A stretch of 8,668 bases of DNA from an uncultured Desulfuromonas sp. (GTDB taxonomy: Bacteria > Desulfobacterota > Desulfuromonadia > Desulfuromonadales > Trichloromonadaceae): the NCBI GenBank assembly GCA_937982495.1, contig CALJLX010000209.1:1-8668 (forward strand), read 5' to 3'. Of the stretch, positions 1 through 6,812 are shown one piece after another. Made by a program: the position numbers and the translations under genes. A model generated the notes under the pieces. That model searched no databases and was not told where the DNA came from. It saw nothing but the letters and a program-made list of their open reading frames with translations. How positions within the stretch are numbered: position 1 is the stretch's first letter; each line of letters begins with the position of its first letter.

Positions 1-2114
1 AGGATGCAGGCCAACCCGAGGTTGGTGGGGAGGATGAAGGCCAGGGATTTGATCAGGTTGTCGTAGACCCGCCGCCCTTCCCGCACCGCCGCGGTGATGG
101 AGGCGAAATTGTCGTCCATGAGCACGACTTTCGCCGCCTCCTTGGAGACGGCCGTGCCGGTGATGCCCATGGCGACGCCGATATCGGCGCGCTTGAGGGC
201 GGGGGCGTCGTTGACCCCGTCGCCGGTCATGGCCACCACCTGCCCCTGGCTCTGCAGGGCCTCGACCAGCCGCAGCTTGTGCTCGGGCGCGACCCGGGCA
301 AAGACGTGGGTGGCGAGCGCTGCCCGCCGGAATTCCTCCCCGTCGAGCCCATCGAGATCGCGGCCGCGCAGGGCACCCTGTTCCCCGTGCAGCAGACCGA
401 GCTGCCGGCCGATGGCCTCGGCGGTCGTCGGATGATCGCCGGTGATCATCTTCACCGTAATGCCCGCCTCACGGCAGAGGCGGATGGCGTCCATCGCCTC
501 GCCGCGCGGGGGATCGATCATGCCCAGCAGCCCGGTGAAGGCGAAACCTTCGGCCTCCGCTTCCGGCGCGAGACTCTCCGCCTCGCCCGCCTCCTTGCGG
601 GCGAGGGCGATGACCCGCAGCCCCTGGCGGGCGTAGGTCTCCATGACCTCGAGAATCCGTTCCCGCTCGCCTTCGCCGAGGGCGCACCGTTCCAGCACCG
701 TTTCCGGCGCCCCCTTGAGCAGGATCGCCGTCCCCTCTTCCAACCGGTGGAGGGTCGCCATGAACTTCGTCTCCGATTCGAAGGGGATGACATCCAGCCG
801 CGGATGACGCCCGCGCATCCCCTCGGCATCCAGGCCGCCCTTGCCGGTCGCCGCCACCAGGGCGGCCTCGGTCGGGTCGCCGGTGATCGTCCAGCCCTGC
901 TCCTCGTAGCGCACGACCGCGTCGTTGCAGAGCAGCGCCGCGCGCAGCAGCTCGAACAGCGCCGGAGTCGGTTCGGCGAGGCGCCGGCCGTCGTGGGAGA
1001 TTTCCCCCTCCGGGGCGTAGCCGATGCCGGAAAAGCGGTATTCGTGGCCGTCCAGCCAGGCGACCTGCACGGTCATTTCGTTGCGGGTCAAGGTGCCGGT
1101 CTTGTCCGAGCAGATCACGGTGGTCGAACCGAGGGTTTCCACGGCGGGAAGATGGCGGACGACGGCGTTGCGCTCGGCCATGCGCCGCACGCCGATGGCC
1201 AGGCAGATGGTGATGACCGCCGGCAGACCCTCGGGGATCGCCGCCACCGCCAGGGAGACCGCGACCATCAGCGCCTCGCCGACGGGGGCGTCCTTGACCC
1301 AGATGCCGAAGCCGATCAACACCGCCACCACCGCCAGCACCGCGACGGTGATCCCCGAGCTGACCTTGGCCAGTTGCCGGGTCAGCGGCGTCTCCAGTTG
1401 CCGGGTCTGGTTGAGCAGGGCGTTGATGCGTCCCAGCTCGGTGGCGCCGCCGCTGGCGACCACCACGCCGGTGGCGGTCCCCTGCACCACCAGGGTGCCG
1501 CTGTAGGCCATGCCCAGGCGGTCGCCCAGGGGCGCGTCGGCGGCGACCGGTTCGGCGCGCTTGGCCACCGGCAACGATTCGCCGGTGAGGGCGGCCTCTT
1601 CGACCAGCAGGTTCTTGACCCGCAGCAGGCGCAGGTCGGCGGGCACCTTGTCGCCGCTTTGCAGTGTCACCACATCGCCGGGCACCAGCTCGGCGGCGGA
1701 TAACGCCCGAGCCTGGCCGCCGCGCAGCACGGTGGCGATCTCCGGAATCATGGCGGCGAGAGATTCGATGGCCTTGCCCGCCCGGTATTCCTGGATGAAA
1801 CCGATGACGGCGTTGATTCCCACCGCGCCGAAAACGACCAGGGCATCGGTCGGTTTGCGGAGCAGCAGGGCCAGCACCCCGGCGCCGATGAGCAGCCAGC
1901 CGATGGGGTTGTGGATCTGCCGCCAAAAGATCCGCCAGGGACCGTCGGCCTCGGCGCGCGGCAGCAGGTTGGGACCGAACTCCGCGCGACGGCGCGCGGC
2001 CTCTGTTTCTGGAAGCCCGTCGGCGCCGGCATTCAGCTTCTCCAAAACAGCTTCCGCCGTCAGGGCATGGTAGGGGGGGGTGGCGCCGGGCTCTCTCTGT
2101 GGTTGCTGGTCCAT
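1..2114 (-). CDS. P2A-type cation-transporting (Ca2+-ATPase-like) P-type ATPase, C-terminus beyond window
   Basis: Predicted inner-membrane pump that couples ATP hydrolysis to cation export, most similar in motifs to SERCA/PacL-type calcium ATPases. The first 704 codons are visible. The cytosolic N-terminus (about 1-60) is followed by M1 and M2 (about 70-110). The actuator domain carries TGES at 177-180. M3 and M4 (about 252-302) include the P2A hallmark PEGLP at 294-298, with E295 equivalent to SERCA Glu309. The phosphorylation motif DKTGTLT starts at D337. The nucleotide domain has GDPTE and KGAPE motifs. The hinge motif TGDGVND lies at 630-636. The frame runs off position 1 inside M5 (N698, L701), so M6-M10 and their cation ligands cannot be judged. 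The ATG at 2114 is preceded by AAAGGTG. The gene lies 25 nt after pgl on the same strand and is probably co-transcribed. Codons 12-14 contain a run of eight C. The M5 glutamate of SERCA is Leu here, so Ca2+ specificity and stoichiometry are inference; Mn2+ or another cation is possible. Confidence 0.93.
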   Translation of the reverse strand, partial: MDQQPQREPGATPPYHALTAEAVLEKLNAGADGLPETEAARRRAEFGPNLLPRAEADGPWRIFWRQIHNPIGWLLIGAGVLALLLRKPTDALVVFGAVGINAVIGFIQEYRAGKAIESLAAMIPEIATVLRGGQARALSAAELVPGDVVTLQSGDKVPADLRLLRVKNLLVEEAALTGESLPVAKRAEPVAADAPLGDRLGMAYSGTLVVQGTATGVVVASGGATELGRINALLNQTRQLETPLTRQLAKVSSGITVAVLAVVAVLIGFGIWVKDAPVGEALMVAVSLAVAAIPEGLPAVITICLAIGVRRMAERNAVVRHLPAVETLGSTTVICSDKTGTLTRNEMTVQVAWLDGHEYRFSGIGYAPEGEISHDGRRLAEPTPALFELLRAALLCNDAVVRYEEQGWTITGDPTEAALVAATGKGGLDAEGMRGRHPRLDVIPFESETKFMATLHRLEEGTAILLKGAPETVLERCALGEGERERILEVMETYARQGLRVIALARKEAGEAESLAPEAEAEGFAFTGLLGMIDPPRGEAMDAIRLCREAGITVKMITGDHPTTAEAIGRQLGLLHGEQGALRGRDLDGLDGEEFRRAALATHVFARVAPEHKLRLVEALQSQGQVVAMTGDGVNDAPALKRADIGVAMGITGTAVSKEAAKVVLMDDNFASITAAVREGRRVYDNLIKSLAFILPTNLGLACI
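2073..2080 (-). repeat. C8 homopolymer in codons 12-14 of the P-type ATPase gene
   Basis: Eight consecutive G on the plus strand (C on the coding strand) encode part of Thr-Pro-Pro near the ATPase N-terminus. Gain or loss of one base would shift the frame before the first membrane helix. The tract could be a contingency site, or simply chance in G+C-rich DNA; it is also an error-prone spot in sequencing. Confidence 0.6.
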
Positions 2115-2139
2115 GCTCAACACCTTTTTTCGGATCGGG

Positions 2140-2877
2140 TCAACGAACTTCGGAAGTCTCGGGGGGAAAGCGCAACCGGGTGGCGGCATCACGGTCGATA
2201 TACCAAAGGAGCTCGCCGTGGTCGGGATACACCTGGCGGGCCGGATGGGGACCTTCCCCCCGGAAAATTTCCGCCAGTACCGCCGCCTTCGCCTCCCCGG
2301 TAACGAGAAAGAGAATCACGCGACCGCGATTGAGCAGGGGCAGGGTCAGGGTGATGCGGTGGAAGGCGTCGCCGGGACGCTGGACGACGGCGGTCCAGCG
2401 CGTCGGTTCGGCGAGGGCCGCCGCGCCGGGGAAAAGCGAGGCGGTGTGGCCGTCGGCGCCGAGACCGAGGAGGACCAGGTCGAAGCGCGGCGGGTCAACA
2501 ATGAAGTGATCTTGCAACTCACGCTGGTAGGTCGCGGCGGCCTGCTCGGGGGACTCGGCGCAGGTGAGGGCATGAATATTTTCCGGCGGCACCGGCACCC
2601 GATCGAGCAGGCTCGCCCGCGCCATCCGCTGGTTGCTGAGCGGATCGTCGGCGGAAACGCAGCGCTCATCCCCCCAGAAGAAATGGATTTTATCCCAGGG
2701 GATCGCTCCGCGAAAGGGCTCCTCGGCCAGCCTTTCGTAGGTCCGGCGCGGCGTTTCGCCGCCGGCCAGCAGCAGCGAGGCCCGGCCCCGCGCGGCAACC
2801 GCCGCTCGTATCCGTTCGGCGAGGAACGCGGCCGCTCCCCGGGCCAGATCCTCGGCATCGGCGAAAACCCGGATCAT
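2140..2877 (-). CDS. pgl: 6-phosphogluconolactonase
   Basis: Cytosolic hydrolase that opens 6-phosphoglucono-1,5-lactone to 6-phosphogluconate, the second step of the oxidative pentose phosphate pathway. The 245-residue length is normal for the DevB/Pgl family. Visible family signatures are the N-terminal LLAGGETPRRTYERL segment (sugar-phosphate-binding fold shared with glucosamine-6-phosphate deaminases), FFWGDERCV, and the hallmark GADGHTASLFPG with D142 and H144. A C-terminal LLWYID..AA segment is also typical. The ATG at 2877 is chosen because its ATGA overlaps the zwf stop and because upstream extension would only run antisense-like zwf sequence in another frame. A GGAGG lies 4 nt before the ATG, inside the zwf end, so initiation is likely coupled to zwf translation. 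A glucosamine-6-phosphate deaminase is less likely, given the pathway context and the DGHTASLFPG motif. Confidence 0.96.
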   Translation of the reverse strand: MIRVFADAEDLARGAAAFLAERIRAAVAARGRASLLLAGGETPRRTYERLAEEPFRGAIPWDKIHFFWGDERCVSADDPLSNQRMARASLLDRVPVPPENIHALTCAESPEQAAATYQRELQDHFIVDPPRFDLVLLGLGADGHTASLFPGAAALAEPTRWTAVVQRPGDAFHRITLTLPLLNRGRVILFLVTGEAKAAVLAEIFRGEGPHPARQVYPDHGELLWYIDRDAATRLRFPPETSEVR

Positions 2878-4388
2878 GCCTCCTCCGGCTCGGTGGGTTG
2901 CAGCCAGGTGTGCCCCTGACGGGCCAACATCAGCTCGGCCGCCTCCGGACCCCAGCTCCCCGCCGGATAGTCGGGAAAGTCCGCCGGCGGCACCGCCTCC
3001 CAGGCCTCCAGGATCGGCGCGACCACCTGCCAGGCGCATTCCACCTGGTCGGCGCGCATGAACAGGGTGGCATCCCCCCGGATCACGTCGAGCAGCAGGG
3101 TTTCGTAAGCTTCGGGCGCGGCCACCTTGAAGGCCTCGCGGTAGTGGAAGTGCATGTCCGCCGTTCCGAGCAGCAGCCGGGTGCCGGGCTGCTTCACCTG
3201 GATGCGGGTACCGATCCCCTCCTCGGGCTGGATGCGGATGACGATGCGGTTTTGCTGCCAGCTTTCCACCGCCGCCGAGGGGAAAAACTGATGCGGCGGG
3301 GAGCGGAAGATGATGTTGACTTCCGACACCTTGGACGGCAGACGCTTGCCGGTGCGCAGATAGAAGGGCACTCCCTGCCAGCGCCAGTTGTCGATGTGGA
3401 ACATGAGGGCGACGTAGGTTTCGGTGGCCGATTCGGGGGCAACCTTGCGCTCCTGGGGATAGCCCGGCACCGCTTCCCCCAGGATCTGCCCCTTGCGGTA
3501 CTGGCCGCGCACCGCCGCGCGGTGAAGCTCCCCGGCCGCCAGGGGGCGGATCGCCCGCAGCACGTCGACCTTCTTGTTGCGGATCTCCTCGGCGTCGAAA
3601 GAGATCGGCGGCTCCATCGCCACCAGGCAGAGAATCTGCAGCAGATGGTTCTGGACCATGTCGCGCAGCGCCCCGGCCTGGTCGTAATAATCCCCCCGGT
3701 CGCCGATACCCACCGTCTCGGCGACGGTGATCTGCACATGGTCGATGTAGCGGCGGTTCCAGATCGGCTCGAAGAGGGAGTTGGCGAAACGGAAGGCGAG
3801 GATGTTCTGCACCGTCTCCTTTCCTAGGTAGTGGTCGATGCGGTAGATCTGCGCTTCGGCGAAGAGGCCGCCGAGAAAACCATTGAGCTCCCGGGCCGAG
3901 TCGAGATCGCGGCCGAAAGGCTTCTCGATCACCAGCCGGTCGTGGACGCAGTCGCGGCAGACGCCGAGACGCTGGAGCATGGCCGCCGCCGGCGCCATGA
4001 CGCCGGGGGGAACGGCGAGATAGTAAACACGGTTGGCGCGCCGGCCCCAGACACTCTCGATCTCCGCCAGGCAGGCGGAAAGGGCTTCACCCGAGGCGGC
4101 ATCGGCGAGATCCTCGCTCACATAGCGGATGTTATCAGAGAAACGCCGCCACAGCTCCTCGTCGGCCAGGGGGCGCCGGGAGAACTGCTCGACCCCCTGG
4201 CGCAGGCGCGCCCGAAAGTCGGCGACCGGTTGCGGTCGACGACCGACACCGACGATGGCGAAGCGCTCGGGCAGCAGCTTGTCCAACCCCAGGTTGTAGA
4301 GGGCGGGAATCAGCTTGCGCCAGGCGAGATCGCCGCCGGAGCCGAAGATGACGAGGATGGTCGGATCAAGCCGGATGCTCTGCGGCAT
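2874..4388 (-). CDS. zwf: Glucose-6-phosphate 1-dehydrogenase
   Basis: Cytosolic enzyme oxidising glucose-6-phosphate to 6-phosphogluconolactone with reduction of NADP+ (or NAD+), the entry step of the oxidative pentose phosphate pathway. It has 504 residues, normal for the family. The N-terminal Rossmann fold starts with GSGGDLAWRKL (16-26). EKPFGRDL precedes the substrate-binding signature RIDHYLGKE (183-191), and the catalytic-base histidine is H248 in the MVQNHLLQ segment (equivalent to His240 of the Leuconostoc enzyme). R50-R51 after the second strand (GVGRR) sit where Arg46 of the Leuconostoc enzyme binds the 2'-phosphate, so NADP+ use is plausible. The ATG at 4388 has a strong GGGAGGTG about 4 nt upstream, inside gnd. 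The gene overlaps the gnd end by 23 nt and pgl by 4 nt. The dinucleotide loop has Gly18 where Thr or Ser is common; otherwise the protein looks intact. Confidence 0.97.
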   Translation of the reverse strand: MPQSIRLDPTILVIFGSGGDLAWRKLIPALYNLGLDKLLPERFAIVGVGRRPQPVADFRARLRQGVEQFSRRPLADEELWRRFSDNIRYVSEDLADAASGEALSACLAEIESVWGRRANRVYYLAVPPGVMAPAAAMLQRLGVCRDCVHDRLVIEKPFGRDLDSARELNGFLGGLFAEAQIYRIDHYLGKETVQNILAFRFANSLFEPIWNRRYIDHVQITVAETVGIGDRGDYYDQAGALRDMVQNHLLQILCLVAMEPPISFDAEEIRNKKVDVLRAIRPLAAGELHRAAVRGQYRKGQILGEAVPGYPQERKVAPESATETYVALMFHIDNWRWQGVPFYLRTGKRLPSKVSEVNIIFRSPPHQFFPSAAVESWQQNRIVIRIQPEEGIGTRIQVKQPGTRLLLGTADMHFHYREAFKVAAPEAYETLLLDVIRGDATLFMRADQVECAWQVVAPILEAWEAVPPADFPDYPAGSWGPEAAELMLARQGHTWLQPTEPEEA

Positions 4389-5409
4389 GGGCACCTCCCT
4401 CGGCGGTCGGTTCCTGGTGGCCGCCGAACTGTCGACGCAGGGCCGAGAGCAGGCGGTTGGCGAAGTCGTCCCGATCCCGCGAGGCGAAGCGTCCATAGAG
4501 GGCGGCGCTCAGCACCGGCGCCGGCACCCCGGCGTCGACGGCGGCCTGGATCGTCCAGCGCCCCTCGCCGGAATCGGCCACCCGCCCGGCAAAGCCGTCG
4601 AGCGCGGGATTTTCCGCCAGCGCCCGGGCGCTCAGATCGAGGAGCCAAGAACCGATGACACTGCCCCGCCGCCAGAGTTCGGCGATCTCGTCCAGTTTGA
4701 AAGCGTAGCGGAAATGTTCGGGATGACGCAGCGGCGCCGTCTCCGCGTCCGCCGCCCGGGCCGCGTTCCCGTCGTTGGCGTGGCGCAGCAGATTGAAGCC
4801 CTCGGCGTAGGCGGCCATCAGCCCGTATTCGATGCCGTTATGGACCATCTTGACAAAGTGCCCGGCGCCGCTCGGACCGCAATGGAGATAGCCCCGTTCC
4901 GCCGTCCCCGTTCCGGCTCTCCCCGGCGTCGGCGCCGCCGCCCCTTGGCCCGGCGCCAGGGCGGCGAAGATCGGATCGAGGCGGCGCACCGCCTCCCCGT
5001 CGCCGCCGATCATCAGGCAATAGCCCCGCTCCCGCCCCCAGACCCCGCCGCTGGTGCCGACATCGAGATAGCGGATGCCGCGCGCGCCCAGCGCTTCGGC
5101 CCGGCGCAGGTCGTCGTGATAGTGGGAATTGCCGCCGTCGATGAGCACATCCCCCGGCGCCAGCAGGGGCGCCAGTTCGTCGATCAGGCCGTCGACCGCC
5201 GCCGCCGGAATCATCAGCCACAGCGCCCGGGGCGGGGAAAGCCGCGCCACCAGTTCGGCCAGCGAACCGCTCCCTGTCGCCCCCTCGGCGATCAGTTCCG
5301 CCATCGCTTCCGGCTTGCGGGCGTAGATCACGCAGTCGTGCCCCCGCCGTAGCAGTCGCCGCACCATATCCCCGCCCATCCGGCCGATGCCGATCATCCC
5401 CAGTTGCAT
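4366..5409 (-). CDS. gnd: 6-phosphogluconate dehydrogenase (decarboxylating), short-form GndA/YqeC type
   Basis: Cytosolic enzyme that oxidatively decarboxylates 6-phosphogluconate to ribulose-5-phosphate, the third oxidative pentose phosphate step. At 347 residues it belongs to the short class rather than the roughly 470-residue E. coli Gnd class. Motifs in order are GIGRMG at 7-12 (Rossmann dinucleotide loop), DGGNSHYHDD, DVGTSGGVWG, and GHFVKMVHNGIEYG with catalytic K187 and N191. The C-terminal all-helical dimer domain includes SGEGRWT. After the second Rossmann strand the sequence is Y29-A-R-K32, lacking the acidic residue usual in NAD-preferring short forms, which hints at NADP+ use. 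ATG at 5409 has GGGAGGAAG upstream. The stop at 4366 lies 23 nt inside zwf, suggesting coupled translation. The Ala/Gly/Pro-rich stretch ahead of the YLHCGPSGAG segment is typical of this class in position. Confidence 0.95.
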   Translation of the reverse strand: MQLGMIGIGRMGGDMVRRLLRRGHDCVIYARKPEAMAELIAEGATGSGSLAELVARLSPPRALWLMIPAAAVDGLIDELAPLLAPGDVLIDGGNSHYHDDLRRAEALGARGIRYLDVGTSGGVWGRERGYCLMIGGDGEAVRRLDPIFAALAPGQGAAAPTPGRAGTGTAERGYLHCGPSGAGHFVKMVHNGIEYGLMAAYAEGFNLLRHANDGNAARAADAETAPLRHPEHFRYAFKLDEIAELWRRGSVIGSWLLDLSARALAENPALDGFAGRVADSGEGRWTIQAAVDAGVPAPVLSAALYGRFASRDRDDFANRLLSALRRQFGGHQEPTAEGGAHAAEHPA

Positions 5410-5430
5410 GTGCTTCCTCCCTTGAAAGAA

Positions 5431-5802
5431 TCAGACCAGTTTTCGCACTTCCGTCACCCGGAACCAGACGGCATGGGTCACGGCCAGCCCCGCCCCGGCG
5501 CCGACGACTTGGGCGGCACGTTCCTTGATTTGGGTGAGCATCGCCCCCTCCTCCTCGCTGCGGATCAGCTCCAGGGCGAGGCGCGCGCCCCGATAGCCGG
5601 GCTGATCCACCCTGAAAAGAAAGGCGGCTTTCGGATTTTGCGAAAGATTGCGAAAGCTGCGCCCCTCGGTCATGCCCCAGACCAGGGTCGTTTCGTCGAT
5701 CACATGCGGGCGGGCGTAAACGGCGGTGTTGACGCCGCCGTCGGCGCCGGCGGTGGCCATTACCCCGAGCCCGTCGCTTGCGAAAAGTTCAGCCAGATTC
5801 AT
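5431..5802 (-). CDS. Small PPOX-like (pyridoxamine 5'-phosphate oxidase-type split-barrel) flavin-binding protein
   Basis: A 123-residue soluble protein resembling the single-domain pyridoxamine 5'-phosphate oxidase-like family (FMN-binding split barrel, often annotated general stress protein or flavin-nucleotide-binding protein). What is seen: an N-terminal helix, then GVMATAGADGGVNTAVYARP, followed by a strand ending in VWGMTEGRSFRNLSQNPKAAFLF, the typical 'no residue-change, others conserved' core in which Arg/Ser contact the flavin phosphate in relatives. It is too short and lacks the C-terminal segment expected of true PdxH, so a vitamin B6 role is unlikely. ATG at 5802 has a strong GAGGAGGAAG. 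It lies 21 nt upstream of gnd and so probably heads the pentose phosphate operon; 57 nt separate it from the yitT-like stop. Ligand (FMN, F420 or heme) and substrate cannot be told from sequence. Confidence 0.85.
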   Translation of the reverse strand: MNLAELFASDGLGVMATAGADGGVNTAVYARPHVIDETTLVWGMTEGRSFRNLSQNPKAAFLFRVDQPGYRGARLALELIRSEEEGAMLTQIKERAAQVVGAGAGLAVTHAVWFRVTEVRKLV

Positions 5803-5859
5803 CGTTTCTTCCTCCTCTAGGAAATGAGCCGGAACGCGCCACGCGCTCTCACGGACTAT

Positions 5860-6723
5860 CTAGTATATCTTGCGCCGCGAGAAGGTCGAGCCGATGACGT
5901 TGAAGGTGTTCTCAACGATGAAGAGGGCGTGGGGATCGCTGGTGAAGATGATCTCTTCCAGTCGCTTGAGCTGGATGTTGTTGGTCACCACCATCAGTAC
6001 CCGGCGCGGCTCCTTCTTGTAGGCGCCGAAGCCTTCGAGAAAGGTCGCGCCGACCTTGAATTTTGCCATGACCTGGTCGGCGATCTCGCCGCTTCTGGCG
6101 GAGATGATCAGGCAGAGCTTGCGCTGGTTGAAAAGGGAAAGACTGTATTCGACGGCGACCGAGGCGACGAAGGCGGCGATCAGCGAGGCGATGACCAGGT
6201 CGTTGTCGAGGCTGGCGAAACTGAAGGAGAAGAGGACCAGGTTGAAGAGAAAATAGGTCTTGCCGACGCCGATGTTGTAGCGCTGGTTGAGGATGACCGC
6301 GACAACGTCGAGGCCACCGTTGGAACCGAGGGAGCGCAAGACGATCCCGGCGCCGCTGCCGGCGAGAACGCCGAAACAGACCGCCGCATAGAGCTGGTTT
6401 TGCACGTCGATCTGGAAGTCGATGAGAGGATAGCCGAGGGAGATCACCAGCATCGAGACGAAACTGTAGCCGAGAAAACGCTTGCCGATGAGCAGATAAC
6501 CGATAATGAACATCGGAACGTTGAACAGCAGATACCAGGAACCGGCGTCGAGCAGCCCGGTCTTATATTCGAAGAGGGCGGCGACTCCGAACAGCCCGCT
6601 CGGGACGAAGCCGTGGGGAGTGGAGATGGCCTTGAAGCCAACGGCCTGAATGAGCGACCCGAGCACGATCAGAAACAGGTTCCACCACAACGAATAACTG
6701 AAATCCCTGCGAAAATCGGACAA
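5860..6723 (-). CDS. YitT family membrane protein with C-terminal DUF2179 domain (TTG start)
   Basis: A 287-residue integral inner-membrane protein of unknown function. Roughly five hydrophobic segments are seen: about 12-30, 63-80, 84-101, 111-129 and two closely spaced ones between about 150 and 200. The family signature GSNGGLDV lies at 133-140. From about 207 a soluble domain of DUF2179 type follows (VLMVVTNNIQLKRLEEI, then DPHALFIVENTFNVIG), a fold related to nitrogen-regulatory PII-like domains in known family structures. The start is chosen as TTG at 6723 because AAGGAG sits 6 nt upstream and the protein then begins, as relatives do, just before the first membrane helix. An in-frame ATG at 6900 would add 59 residues with no family resemblance and a poor ribosome binding site. 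The coding region looks less G+C-rich than its neighbours. It lies 57 nt upstream of the PPOX gene; co-transcription is possible. Confidence 0.88.
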   Translation of the reverse strand: MSDFRRDFSYSLWWNLFLIVLGSLIQAVGFKAISTPHGFVPSGLFGVAALFEYKTGLLDAGSWYLLFNVPMFIIGYLLIGKRFLGYSFVSMLVISLGYPLIDFQIDVQNQLYAAVCFGVLAGSGAGIVLRSLGSNGGLDVVAVILNQRYNIGVGKTYFLFNLVLFSFSFASLDNDLVIASLIAAFVASVAVEYSLSLFNQRKLCLIISARSGEIADQVMAKFKVGATFLEGFGAYKKEPRRVLMVVTNNIQLKRLEEIIFTSDPHALFIVENTFNVIGSTFSRRKIY

Positions 6724-6729
6724 AATCTT

Positions 6730-6735
6730 CTCCTT
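6730..6735 (-). promoter_or_regulatory. Shine-Dalgarno deciding the TTG start of the yitT-like gene
   Basis: AAGGAG on the coding strand ends 6 nt before TTG at 6723-6721. No comparable site precedes the in-frame ATG at 6900, so this site supports the shorter protein. Confidence 0.7.
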
Positions 6736-6775
6736 GGATGGGCGCAGCAAAAAGTGTTCGGAAAGTTCTCGGCGG

Positions 6776-6788
6776 CCGGTGCCACCGG
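6776..6788 (-). repeat. Inverted repeat CCGGT-3-ACCGG in the yitT leader
   Basis: A 5-bp perfect stem with a 3-nt loop, about 40 nt upstream of the Shine-Dalgarno of the yitT-like gene. It is not followed by a T-run, so it is not a terminator. It may be an operator half-site pair, an mRNA hairpin, or chance. Confidence 0.35.
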
Positions 6789-6794
6789 GCTTTC

Positions 6795-6812
6795 TTTCCC
6801 GAACAGGGGAAA
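6795..6812 (-). repeat. Inverted repeat TTTCCC-6-GGGAAA in the yitT leader
   Basis: A 6-bp perfect stem with a 6-nt spacer, just upstream of the other small hairpin. The dyad form with spaced half-sites could suit a dimeric regulator, but no factor can be named. Confidence 0.35.

Noticed and set aside
279..1703. A 474-codon plus-strand frame, and a 485-codon minus-strand frame at 469-1926, within the ATPase gene
   Set aside because: Both overlap the ATPase, whose motifs TGES, PEGLP, DKTGT and TGDGVND are all in one other frame without breaks. Their translations are Arg/Gly/His-rich and of low complexity.
2115..2139. Six-T/A run before the ATPase gene as a terminator for pgl
   Set aside because: On the coding strand it is an A-run preceding the Shine-Dalgarno, with no stem before it.
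2898..5352. Plus-strand open frames opposite zwf and gnd (2898-3827, 3831-4658, 4315-5352)
   Set aside because: They are antisense shadows of motif-rich genes, with composition typical of G/C-biased reverse frames and no convincing ribosome binding sites.
5803..5859. Possible terminator between the yitT-like gene and the PPOX gene
   Set aside because: Only a 4-bp GCGC/GCGC stem can be formed and there is no T-run after it.
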